From contig NZ_BDUB01000001.1 of the NCBI RefSeq assembly GCF_002218065.1, positions 4,497,118 to 4,561,117 of the forward strand: a stretch of 64,000 nucleotides of DNA, in the 5' to 3' direction. This document shows, piece after piece, positions 1 to 8,652 of the stretch. Source of the DNA: Nodularia sp. NIES-3585. Lineage in GTDB: Bacteria; Cyanobacteriota; Cyanobacteriia; Cyanobacteriales; Nostocaceae. A program made the translations under genes and the position numbers. The notes under the pieces were generated by a model. That model searched no databases, had not been told where the DNA came from, and worked only from the letters and a program-made list of their open reading frames with translations. How positions within the stretch are numbered: the stretch's first letter is position 1; each line of letters opens with the position of its first letter.

Positions 1-654
1 TTTTCCGTTGTGTTAAGAGTAAAGCTAACTCTCACAAGTTTGCCAGAAAATAATTTCACTTTTGGATTGTGGTTATTTGCTGGTTTGCTTCCCTGGATTG
101 CTTTTTCAGGTGGACTAATGCAATCTGCTAGTTCGGTGGTAGGACAGCCCAATTTGGTCAAGAAGGTAGTATTTCCCCTGGCTTTGTTACCCTTGGTGCC
201 AATTTTATCGACATTCATTGAAAGTTCTTTGGGTTTAATGGCGTTGATTTTATTTGTGGCAGTACAAGCTCATACTTTACATCCTACGTTGGCGCTGTTA
301 CCCTTAGTCTGGTTAACACAATTATTGTTAACAGCTGGTTTGGGTTATTTGGCGGCGGGATTAACGGTTTTTTTGCGTGATGTTCCGCAGACACTGGGAG
401 TAACTTTAAATATTTGGATGTATTTAACACCAATTATTTATCCTGCCTCAGCAATTCCCGAAGCATGGCGAAATTGGGTATTTTGGTTAAATCCGTTGAC
501 TGCGATCGCGGAGGTTTATCGTGATTTAATTTTAGTAGGGGATGTGCAGCATTGGGGAGAATGGGGAGTTGCAAGTGCGATCGCCTTGATGATATTTTGT
601 TTTGGTTTTACCGTTTATCAGCGTTTGCGTCCGGCTTTTGCTGATGTTTTATAG
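1..654 (+). CDS. ABC-2 type polysaccharide export permease (Wzm-like), 5' truncated by window edge
   Basis: Membrane subunit of an ABC exporter for lipid-linked polysaccharide, acting in the inner membrane. The frame is open from base 1, so the real start lies outside the window; the GTG at 10 is internal. The visible 217 codons hold several hydrophobic segments and family motifs: LLPWIAFSGGL, QPNLVKKVVFP, FLRDVPQTLG and the C-terminal NPLTAIAEVYRD. This matches the C-terminal three quarters of ABC-2 permeases of the O-antigen/teichoic-acid exporter family. The next gene is the matching ATPase, about 90 bp downstream on the same strand, which supports a Wzm/Wzt pair. The exported glycan cannot be told from sequence. 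Confidence 0.9.
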   Translation, partial: FSVVLRVKLTLTSLPENNFTFGLWLFAGLLPWIAFSGGLMQSASSVVGQPNLVKKVVFPLALLPLVPILSTFIESSLGLMALILFVAVQAHTLHPTLALLPLVWLTQLLLTAGLGYLAAGLTVFLRDVPQTLGVTLNIWMYLTPIIYPASAIPEAWRNWVFWLNPLTAIAEVYRDLILVGDVQHWGEWGVASAIALMIFCFGFTVYQRLRPAFADVL

Positions 655-746
655 CAAGTTTCACTACTCAAAGGTTCTTAAGTCAGCCAATGGTAATGTG
701 AAATATGCGGTCTATCATGATGTGCTGTTAGTGAGTGTAGATTGGT

Positions 747-2102
747 ATGGGTGAGGAGATTGCAATTTCACTGAAGAATATCTCAAAATGCTATAAGCGA
801 TATGCTCGCCCGGTAGATAGACTTAAAGAAATTTTGCTACCTGGAAAAAGTTACGCGCAAGAGTTTTGGGCATTAAAGGATATTAACTTAGAGGTTACTA
901 AGAGTGCAACTTTAGGAATTATTGGTCAAAACGGATCTGGTAAAAGTACACTACTACAAATTATTGCTGGTACGTTAACCCCGACAACAGGTGAAGTGTT
1001 TGTGAATGGGCGAGTTTCAGCTTTACTGGAACTTGGTAGTGGGTTTAATCCTGAATTTACCGGAAGGCAAAATGTATTTTTCAATGGTCAAATTTTAGGC
1101 TTAAATAGAGAAGAGATAGAAACTAAGTTTGATGCAATTGCTTCCTTTGCTGAAATTGGCAGTTTCATGGAAGAGCCAGTCAAAACATATTCTAGCGGTA
1201 TGTTTATTCGATTAGCATTTTCAGTAGCAATTAATGTTAATCCAGAAGTTTTGATTGTAGATGAATCATTAGCAGTAGGTGATGGCGTTTTCGTTCATCG
1301 ATGCATGGCTAAAATTAGAGCGTTTCAAGATTCTGGGGGAACAATTTTATTTGTATCCCATGATATAGGTGCAGTTTCCCGTCTTTGCTCAAAAGCATTA
1401 TGGATTAATCAAGGTTTAATTGTAGACTCTGGCAAGCCACCTGAAGTCTGTAAACACTATCAAGGATGGGTGCATGAAGAAGTAAATAAAAGGAATCAAC
1501 TAAATACTCTTCCAATAAATGAAAAGACAACTGAATTCACTCAAAAAGTAGAAATTGATTTTAGTAAAATTACACATAAACAATTAAACGCATTTACAAA
1601 TAAGCCCTATATAGCTTTGTCTGGTTTTGAAAGGTTTGGAACAGGAAGAGCAGAGATTATTGAAGTAGCATTACTTAATGTAAATAATGAGCCTCTGAAA
1701 TTAGCATATCCAGGTGATTTAATTAAAATTAGAGTTAGTACATTTATTCATGACACAATCAGAAAGCCAAATATTGGCATGGCTTTAGTTGACCGATTAC
1801 GTACTGTTCTAGCTGGATGGAGTACTGACCTTATAGATTTAAACTTTAGTAGCTACTGGTTATCCAAATCAGAAAAAGGTACAACAGTTATTGAGTTTGA
1901 AATAGTTTGGCCAAACTTAATTGGCGGTAGCTATGCCTTAGATATTGCGTTTGCCGATGGACCAAATGATAGTAATGAAATGCTCGATTGGATTCAAAAT
2001 GCGGCTATTATCCAATCGGCTACAAACGAAATTGTGCATGGATTATTCCAATTACCTAGTACAAAAGTAAGGCTATGTGAGGAATTGCTATGTACAGGTT
2101 AA
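747..2102 (+). CDS. Polysaccharide ABC exporter ATPase with C-terminal cargo-binding domain (Wzt-like)
   Basis: Energises export of a lipid-linked polysaccharide with the upstream permease. The N-terminal 240 residues are an ABC domain: Walker A GQNGSGKST near residue 60, a TYSSGM signature near 150, Walker B VLIVDES near 168, and the SHD switch histidine. Residues about 285-445 form an extra beta-rich domain of the Wzt C-terminal type. In E. coli O9a this domain binds the capped non-reducing end of the finished glycan. At 451 aa the length fits Wzt with this domain rather than a bare 250-aa TagH-like ATPase. It overlaps the next gene by 13 bp, so the two are probably cotranscribed. Which glycan is recognised is unknown. 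Confidence 0.93.
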   Translation: MGEEIAISLKNISKCYKRYARPVDRLKEILLPGKSYAQEFWALKDINLEVTKSATLGIIGQNGSGKSTLLQIIAGTLTPTTGEVFVNGRVSALLELGSGFNPEFTGRQNVFFNGQILGLNREEIETKFDAIASFAEIGSFMEEPVKTYSSGMFIRLAFSVAINVNPEVLIVDESLAVGDGVFVHRCMAKIRAFQDSGGTILFVSHDIGAVSRLCSKALWINQGLIVDSGKPPEVCKHYQGWVHEEVNKRNQLNTLPINEKTTEFTQKVEIDFSKITHKQLNAFTNKPYIALSGFERFGTGRAEIIEVALLNVNNEPLKLAYPGDLIKIRVSTFIHDTIRKPNIGMALVDRLRTVLAGWSTDLIDLNFSSYWLSKSEKGTTVIEFEIVWPNLIGGSYALDIAFADGPNDSNEMLDWIQNAAIIQSATNEIVHGLFQLPSTKVRLCEELLCTG

Positions 2103-2641
2103 TTGAGAAATTGATTAAGCCTCAATTAGAAAAATGGTTGAAATCCTACATTGACACTTATTTTACTGAATATATGTTTCAAGGTTTCTTTGATGAGCGC
2201 ATTAAAAAAGTTATCTTAACCCAATATTTAATTTTTGGTGATTCCCAAAGATTAACATTGTCATCGACTTGTGTTGTCAATAATGCCTTATTTAACTTGT
2301 CATCTGGAAATATCTCAGTTGGTGATTATGTTTTTTTTGGACATAATGTTAGTCTAATCACTGGAACTCATAATTATACAAAATTTGGATTGGAAAGAAT
2401 GCAAGACTTTCCTGACGAGGGAAATGATATATTCATTGATGAAGGTACTTGGGTAGCCAGTAATGTCACAATTATTGGACCTTGTAAGATTGGTAAGCAT
2501 TGCGTGATAGCCGCAGGTTCCGTAGTTAAAGGAGATATTCCCAGTTATCATATAGTTGCAGGAATTCCGGCTAAAACTATTAAGGAAATTGAGTCTCAAT
2601 TTCAATATAGCGATTCTCACCTCAATGAGGGACAGCAATAA
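2090..2641 (+). CDS. Hexapeptide-repeat acyltransferase (WbbJ/LbH family)
   Basis: Probable O- or N-acetyltransferase that decorates a sugar. The 183-aa protein shows left-handed beta-helix hexapeptide periodicity from about residue 65 to 165, the catalytic-type GTHNY histidine segment near residue 90, and the typical C-terminal VVKGDIPSYHIVAGIPAKTI signature. The ATG lies inside the end of the ABC ATPase gene (13-bp overlap), which indicates translational coupling. The last ten codons lie within a 118-bp repeat that recurs after the next gene, so the extreme C-terminus may have been replaced. Family is clear; acceptor and acyl group are not. Confidence 0.88.
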   Translation: MYRLIEKLIKPQLEKWLKSYIDTYFTEYMFQGFFDERIKKVILTQYLIFGDSQRLTLSSTCVVNNALFNLSSGNISVGDYVFFGHNVSLITGTHNYTKFGLERMQDFPDEGNDIFIDEGTWVASNVTIIGPCKIGKHCVIAAGSVVKGDIPSYHIVAGIPAKTIKEIESQFQYSDSHLNEGQQ

Positions 2642-2727
2642 TTATTCGACTACAGATGTAGGCGCGTTAGCAACTTCCTCCAGGTACACAGATAAATCCG
2701 TACTTCAGCAGATTAGGAAATCCTATA
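2610..2727 (+). repeat. Upstream copy of a ~120-bp direct repeat flanking the giant glycosyltransferase gene
   Basis: By eye this segment aligns with 7261-7384 in the same orientation. Shared blocks include CACCTCAATGAGG, AATTATTC, GTACA-AGATAAATC and CAGCA--TAGGAAA in the same order and with nearly the same spacing. The copy begins inside the end of the acetyltransferase gene and runs into the spacer. The shared core ACAGATAAATC also occurs in the repeats at 25121 and 28331, so this may belong to a wider family. Confidence 0.75.
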
Positions 2728-2868
2728 ACTAACGATATTGATATGTATGGTACAAGTTATATCGATACTGTACAATATTTTAATATAAAAAACAGCACAT
2801 AAATTTTATATACTTGTTCAATTTACACATATACAAATACAGAAACATTATCTGGTTGAGGTGAGAGG

Positions 2869-5800
2869 ATGAAATTGAGATATGTACAAGTTTTAGATGC
2901 ACTAGATTTTGGCGATGCCGTATCAAATCAAGTTATTAGACTTCATCAAAATTTGCTGACAAAAGGTGAAAATTCACAGATATTTAGTAAATATGCAGAC
3001 TATCGAGTGGAAAATTACCGACAACATATTGCCCAATTTTATATAGATGAACAGACCATAATATTACATCACTTTGCTGGTTACTCAGAAATAGCAGAAG
3101 AAATATGCTCTTTACGTGGCTACAAAATTCTTGTTTATCATAATATTACTCCGCATACATTTTTTGAAGAAGGAACGCAATTATATAAATTTTGTAACCA
3201 GGGCAGATATCAGCTAAAGCAGATTATCGGTAACTATAATTTAATTTTGGGAGATTCTATTTTTAATTGCTTAGAGGCAGAACAATTAGGAGCCAAGCTA
3301 GTCAAAGAACTCCCAATCATAGTGCCAGATGTTTCTGTGATACCCCTATCTGAAAAATTAGTGGAGAATCTACGAAGCAAAATTGATAAAGTTTGGCTGT
3401 TTGTAGGTAGAATAGCTCCTAATAAAAGACAAGACCTTTTAATAGAAATCTTTGCTCAATATATGAAGTTATATCCAGAAAAAAAACATCATTTATATTT
3501 AGTTGGTAAATATTTCGATGATGACACTTACTACAATCATATTTGCCAGAAAATCTATGGCTTAGGCATTGACAAGCAAGTTACTTTAACTGGAAAGGTT
3601 GAGGATGAAGAACTTCCTGCTTATTACAAAGCCGCAGATATATTTATTTGCATGAGTGAGCATGAAGGATTTTGTGTTCCTATTGTAGAAGCATTTAACC
3701 ATCAAATACCTGTAGTTGCTTATGCTGAAACAGCAGTGGCAAATACTATGGGCAAAAGTCATGGTGTTCTAAAAAGTCTTGATATAGAAACTGCTGTTCA
3801 AAAAATTCACTCGGTATTTACAGAATCTTGGTTTAAAGAAGAACTAATAAATCATGGGCTGAAACAAGCTAATCGTTTTACTTTTGAGGCTGTAGGCAAA
3901 CGTTTTGATGAAATTATAGATAAATTTATAATTTGTAAAAAGCAGGAATCCCCCTTACGTGTTTCAGTTGTTATTTGCACTTACAATCGCAGCGATTACC
4001 TCAAAAGATGCTTAAATTACCTCAAAGATCAAGATTATCCGCATTTTGAAGTCATAGTAGTCAATGGACCTTCAACGGACGATACTATGGAAATACTCAC
4101 AACTGAAAATAATATAAAGGTAGTTCAAAACCCGCTACGTAATCTTTCAGTTTCTCGAAACTTGGGTATTCAGCACGCTTCAGGAGAAATTGTAGCTTTT
4201 ATAGATGATGATGCGCTGCCTTATGATAATTGGCTTGTAGAAATTGTTAACCGTTACAATGAATTACCATGCAATATCGTAGGTGTAGGTGGTAGAACAT
4301 TTTTTGCTAATCAATTCCAATTTCAGTTTGAGTTTGGTATTATTGATAGTTTTGGTAATCATTTAGAAATTGCATACAATGATCCTAGAAAGAATAATTC
4401 TAAATATTATCGCCATCTCTTAGGGACTAATTGCTCTTTTCGTAAGGATGCATTACTTACCATAAATGGATTTGACGAGCAATATGATTATTACCTTGAT
4501 GAAACTGATCTAGCATTGAGGTTACAGGAAAATTTAGGTCTTATTGTTAATGCAAATCAAGCTTATGTAAGACATGAATTTGCACAAAGTCATAATAGAT
4601 TGGGAAAATATAATTTTAACTGGTTTGTTATTGGTAAAAATACTGCTTATTTTGGTTTAAAAAATAGCAAGGACTTTTCTATAGCTCAACGAGTATGGAT
4701 TACAGCTAAAAATATCCTACGAGATAGATGTTGGTCATTTTTTCTGGCTTGGCATCAAAGCGATTTAGGCTTTGAAGAAGCATTTTACTACTCTTATCGT
4801 ACAGTGTTAGGTGCTTTACGTGGTTATTATGATTCATGTTTTCCACGTAAGCTCGGACAGAATTTGAACTCTATAAATAAAGTTTTTCTTCCCTATCTTG
4901 GCAAAGAAGATCATATTTATGCAAAGGAAACAAACTCTTCAGTGCAAAAAATGCATATTTTAATCATTTCTCAAGAATTTCCTCCCAACTCTTTTGGTGG
5001 AATTGGGGCATACAATCAAACCCTTGCTAGGGAATTAATTCAGATGGGGCATGAAGTTACTGTTATCAGTCGTGGATTAAGAGACTGCACTCATGTGATT
5101 GGGTTGTTTACTCACATCGAAGTCGCTTCGGTAGGAAATTATGACGACTTACCCAATTATCCTATTCTTTCCAAAAACCTTAATTGGGCAAGGAAAGTAG
5201 CAGAAATAGCAAAAGAGGTGCATCGCACTCGTCCTATTAGCGTGATTGAATCTGCTCTTTGGGATTTTGAAGGATTAGGTATTTTAATGCTACGTCCTGA
5301 ATTTAAAGTGCCACTAATAGTCCGCTTAGTAACTCCACTGCTCGTGTCTATCAAGATGAATGGGTGGCAAATAAATGATGATTTCCAACTTTGTGCAGAA
5401 CTAGAAAAAGAATTGATTAGCTGTGCTGATATTGTTATTGGTATTAGTAATAGTATTAAAGATACTGTAGTATCAACCTATAATTTAATTCCTGATAATC
5501 GCTGGCTGGTTCAACCATTAGGCGTACAGCCTTGGCCTACCTACACAAATGTAACCAACTATGGCGAACTTCCCAAAGACCTCAAACGTGGTTCAACACA
5601 AATTCTTTTCATTGGTCGCCTAGAATCTCGTAAAGGAATTGATATATTTTTACAGGCTTTAACGCTGATTATGCCGAACAATCCTGACATATTTGTTTGG
5701 ATTGCAGGCAATGATATTGAAGGTTGGACAGAGAAAGCTAGTAAACTCTTCAATCGAGATGTGCTATCTCGCGTACAGTTTCTGGGTAAGGTTGACGAAG

Positions 5801-7254
5801 AACGGCGTGAATTACTTTACGCTAATTGCGATTTTCTAGTATTTCCGTCACGCTACGAATCTTTTGGGCTTGTACCCTTAGAAGCAATGGTCTACTGTAA
5901 GCCTGTTATAGGCGCTAGGTCTGCATCTATTCCAGAAGTGATTATAGATGGTGAGTGTGGGCTTCTTTTTGAACCTAATAACTACCAGAATTTGGCAGAA
6001 AAAATTTTACTGCTTGTTAATGATCAAACTCTTAAAAATCATTTGTCTCAAGGTGCTAAAAAAAGAGTAGAAGTTCTTTCAGCCAGAAATATGGCAAAAG
6101 CAAGCGTCAATATTTACCAATCATTGATGGATGATAATGCTGATTTTAAAGTATTACAACATCCAATCATTCAAAAAATTCTTACTGAAATTGCCGACAA
6201 TGAAAAGCAAATGCTTGATATAAAAGATCATGCTTTAAATAATCATGAAAAAATAAATCAAAAGAATATTTTAGACTTAAATAACTACAATGAACCTCCT
6301 AATAACTCTGCTTGGAGTGTGACTACACCCAGAATTATCAGATGGAGTTGGCTCAACTCTATTCTTAATAACTTCTTAGTACCAAAAATGGTAAAATTTA
6401 TTAATTCAGTTTTATTTGAATCAATGCAGAGGCAGACATATATAAACAAAATACTACTTAATAGTCATGAAAGCAATTTTAAGCAGCAAGAAATAGATAT
6501 ACTTAAAACACGCATGGATACATTTTCAAAAAGCATTGAAGAACTAAAAGATAGTCTTAATTATCAATTGAATATACTTCACGAAAGTATGATCAATGAA
6601 AAACAAAGTTTAGACAATTATTTTCAAGAAATCAAAGCTATTTCCAATAATATACAAAATTTAAATATTATTGAAAATGAGATGACTAGAAGCGAATTTA
6701 ATTATCAGTTCAAATCTCAAAATGTTCTCACTCCAGTCATAATCAACGCCGAAAAAATCAAAGAATATCAGAATAATTTACGGCTCAACCTTGGTTGCGG
6801 GAATAAACTGATGCCAAATTACATTAATATTGACCAGAGGCAGTTAAGTGGGGTAGATGTAATAGCTGAAATTATAAATTTACCTTTTGAAAAAGGCTCT
6901 GTATCTGAAATCTATTCTGCACATATTATTGAACATTTTACAGAATTTGAAGTCGTCAATCATATTTTACCTTATTGGTATCAATTAATAAAAAGTAATG
7001 GTAAACTCATTGTTATTTGCCCTGATGCAGAATCAATGATGATTGAATATGTGAAAGGTAACTTTCCTTGGGAAAATCTGAGAAAAGTAACTTATGGAGG
7101 ACAAGATTATCAAGGTAACTATCATTACAATATGTATAATCCAGCATCGTTGAGCCAAATCTTGTCCAGTTGTGGATTTAAAGATGTGACAATAGTAGAT
7201 AAAAAACGGGTTAATGGTTTATGTTACGAAATGGAAGTTCATGCTCTTAAATGA
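2869..7254 (+). CDS. Multidomain GT4-GT2-GT4-coiled coil-methyltransferase
   Basis: A 1461-residue cytoplasmic protein with four apparent catalytic domains. Residues 1-350 are a GT4 domain (VGRIAPNKRQ near 177; EX7E motif EHEGFCVPIVEA near 264). Residues about 363-640 are a GT2 (GT-A) domain starting VSVVICTYNR with the acidic site IDDDA near 444. Residues 694-1080 are a second GT4 domain starting MHILIISQEFPP, with IGRLESRKG near 914 and ESFGLVPLEA near 995. Residues about 1085-1290 are Asn/Lys-rich and helical, with a coiled-coil stretch around 1200-1275. Residues 1304-1461 are a class I SAM methyltransferase (LNLGCGN motif I, then a class-typical IIEHF motif). Position in a Wzm/Wzt locus points to export-polysaccharide synthesis, possibly with chain-length control and methyl capping; that role is inferred. 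The ATG is preceded by GAGGTGAGAGG. Confidence 0.9.
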   Translation: MKLRYVQVLDALDFGDAVSNQVIRLHQNLLTKGENSQIFSKYADYRVENYRQHIAQFYIDEQTIILHHFAGYSEIAEEICSLRGYKILVYHNITPHTFFEEGTQLYKFCNQGRYQLKQIIGNYNLILGDSIFNCLEAEQLGAKLVKELPIIVPDVSVIPLSEKLVENLRSKIDKVWLFVGRIAPNKRQDLLIEIFAQYMKLYPEKKHHLYLVGKYFDDDTYYNHICQKIYGLGIDKQVTLTGKVEDEELPAYYKAADIFICMSEHEGFCVPIVEAFNHQIPVVAYAETAVANTMGKSHGVLKSLDIETAVQKIHSVFTESWFKEELINHGLKQANRFTFEAVGKRFDEIIDKFIICKKQESPLRVSVVICTYNRSDYLKRCLNYLKDQDYPHFEVIVVNGPSTDDTMEILTTENNIKVVQNPLRNLSVSRNLGIQHASGEIVAFIDDDALPYDNWLVEIVNRYNELPCNIVGVGGRTFFANQFQFQFEFGIIDSFGNHLEIAYNDPRKNNSKYYRHLLGTNCSFRKDALLTINGFDEQYDYYLDETDLALRLQENLGLIVNANQAYVRHEFAQSHNRLGKYNFNWFVIGKNTAYFGLKNSKDFSIAQRVWITAKNILRDRCWSFFLAWHQSDLGFEEAFYYSYRTVLGALRGYYDSCFPRKLGQNLNSINKVFLPYLGKEDHIYAKETNSSVQKMHILIISQEFPPNSFGGIGAYNQTLARELIQMGHEVTVISRGLRDCTHVIGLFTHIEVASVGNYDDLPNYPILSKNLNWARKVAEIAKEVHRTRPISVIESALWDFEGLGILMLRPEFKVPLIVRLVTPLLVSIKMNGWQINDDFQLCAELEKELISCADIVIGISNSIKDTVVSTYNLIPDNRWLVQPLGVQPWPTYTNVTNYGELPKDLKRGSTQILFIGRLESRKGIDIFLQALTLIMPNNPDIFVWIAGNDIEGWTEKASKLFNRDVLSRVQFLGKVDEERRELLYANCDFLVFPSRYESFGLVPLEAMVYCKPVIGARSASIPEVIIDGECGLLFEPNNYQNLAEKILLLVNDQTLKNHLSQGAKKRVEVLSARNMAKASVNIYQSLMDDNADFKVLQHPIIQKILTEIADNEKQMLDIKDHALNNHEKINQKNILDLNNYNEPPNNSAWSVTTPRIIRWSWLNSILNNFLVPKMVKFINSVLFESMQRQTYINKILLNSHESNFKQQEIDILKTRMDTFSKSIEELKDSLNYQLNILHESMINEKQSLDNYFQEIKAISNNIQNLNIIENEMTRSEFNYQFKSQNVLTPVIINAEKIKEYQNNLRLNLGCGNKLMPNYINIDQRQLSGVDVIAEIINLPFEKGSVSEIYSAHIIEHFTEFEVVNHILPYWYQLIKSNGKLIVICPDAESMMIEYVKGNFPWENLRKVTYGGQDYQGNYHYNMYNPASLSQILSSCGFKDVTIVDKKRVNGLCYEMEVHALK

Positions 7255-7260
7255 TAATAT

Positions 7261-7384
7261 AACGATTGCACCTCAATGAGGTACATTAAGAATTATTCCT
7301 CCACAGACGTAGAAGATTTGAATTAGCGGCTTCCGGCAAGGTACATAGATAAATCTTTTCCTCAGCAAACTAGGAAACGCTATA
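7261..7384 (+). repeat. Downstream copy of the ~120-bp direct repeat flanking the giant glycosyltransferase gene
   Basis: Aligns with 2610-2727 in the same orientation (shared CACCTCAATGAGG, AATTATTC, AGATAAATC, TAGGAAA blocks). It starts a few bases after the stop codon of the giant gene. The two copies bracket that single gene. Roughly two thirds of positions match by eye, so the duplication is not recent. Confidence 0.75.
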
Positions 7385-7517
7385 TTATATATCCATAAAA
7401 ACATATATCCATAAAAACCTTAAAATTCACGAAAACTAGAACAATTATCTTTAAGTTAGTTTCCAAAAGTTTGTGGTTTACTGAAAATATCTCCGTAATA
7501 CTATCATAGATTAGCTG

Positions 7518-8492
7518 ATGACATCTAGAAAAGCCCTAATCACGGGACTAACTGGACAAGATGGTTCCTATCTCGCCGAAATCCTCCTAACCAAAGGTTA
7601 TCAAGTATTCGGACTAGTTCGCCGTTCCAGCACCAGCAACCTAGAACGGATTAGCCACCTTTCCCGCGATGTTCAAATTGTACCCGGTGACCTCCTAGAC
7701 CAATGTTCATTAATGGACGTAATTACAGACTCACAACCGGATGAAATCTATAATCTCGCTTCTCAAAGCTACGTCCCCCTTTCTTGGACTCAACCATCCC
7801 TCACGGCAGAATATACAGCCCTTGGTGTTTCCCGTCTTTTAGAATCAATTCGGCGCTGCAAACCTGATGCTAAATTTTACCAAGCCTCTAGTAGTGAGGT
7901 TTTTGGTCAACCGGACGAATCACCCCAAACTGAACGCACCGCTTTTCGTCCTCGTAATCCCTATGGTGTGGCTAAAGCTTACGCCCACTGGATGACTGTT
8001 AACTATCGGCAAAAATATAATATCTACGGCTGCTGTGGTATTACCTACACTCACGAATCTCCTCGACGAGGTACAGAATTTGTATTCCGCAAAATTACGT
8101 ATGCAGCAGCCCAAATCAAACTAGGTTTAGCAAATGAATTAAAATTAGGTAATTTAGATGCCTGTCGTGATTGGTGCTATGCCAAAGATGCTGTTTATGC
8201 CATGTGGCTAATGTTACAACAAGAGCAACCCGACGACTATATTATTGCTAGTGGTGAAACTCACTCGGTTAGAGAACTCGTTGAATGTGCTTTTAACTGC
8301 GTTGGTCTAAACTGGCAAGATTATGTTTCAGTTGACCCCGCATTTTACCGTCCTGATGAACCAGTGCAGTTAGTTGGTTCTGTGGATAAAATTAAAACTC
8401 AGTTAGGTTGGAAACCTCAATATTCTTTTGAGCAAATGGTTGAGTTAATGGTTAATTCTGACCTGAATAAATTAAGCAGTAAAGCTGGCTAA
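7518..8492 (+). CDS. gmd: GDP-mannose 4,6-dehydratase
   Basis: Converts GDP-D-mannose to GDP-4-keto-6-deoxy-D-mannose, the precursor of GDP-fucose, GDP-rhamnose and related deoxyhexoses. The 324-aa short-chain dehydrogenase/reductase begins with the family's nucleotide-binding loop TGLTGQDGSYLAE. It contains SSSEVFGQ with the catalytic Ser/Glu region, the active-site YGVAKAYAHW (Tyr-x3-Lys), and the Gmd-diagnostic HESPRRGTEFV-RKIT. It is slightly shorter than the ~370-aa enterobacterial enzyme, as is usual for compact bacterial Gmd. Its place among glycosyltransferases implies it supplies the donor sugar for the exported glycan. No partner reductase or epimerase is visible here. Confidence 0.88.
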   Translation: MTSRKALITGLTGQDGSYLAEILLTKGYQVFGLVRRSSTSNLERISHLSRDVQIVPGDLLDQCSLMDVITDSQPDEIYNLASQSYVPLSWTQPSLTAEYTALGVSRLLESIRRCKPDAKFYQASSSEVFGQPDESPQTERTAFRPRNPYGVAKAYAHWMTVNYRQKYNIYGCCGITYTHESPRRGTEFVFRKITYAAAQIKLGLANELKLGNLDACRDWCYAKDAVYAMWLMLQQEQPDDYIIASGETHSVRELVECAFNCVGLNWQDYVSVDPAFYRPDEPVQLVGSVDKIKTQLGWKPQYSFEQMVELMVNSDLNKLSSKAG

Positions 8493-8652
8493 TTGCTGAA
8501 TCACAGCTACATAAATTATTGAACATTTAAGAGATCAGGAAGGAATAAAAAATACTTAAAAACAAGTATTTCAAAATTTTGTGTCATGACATTTCCTATG
8601 TTCTCATGGGGAACATTTTTAAGCAAAATAACTTATAACTAGGGATTTTTTA

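Noticed and set aside
2354-2638. 94-codon minus-strand frame
   Set aside because: Antisense to the hexapeptide acyltransferase.
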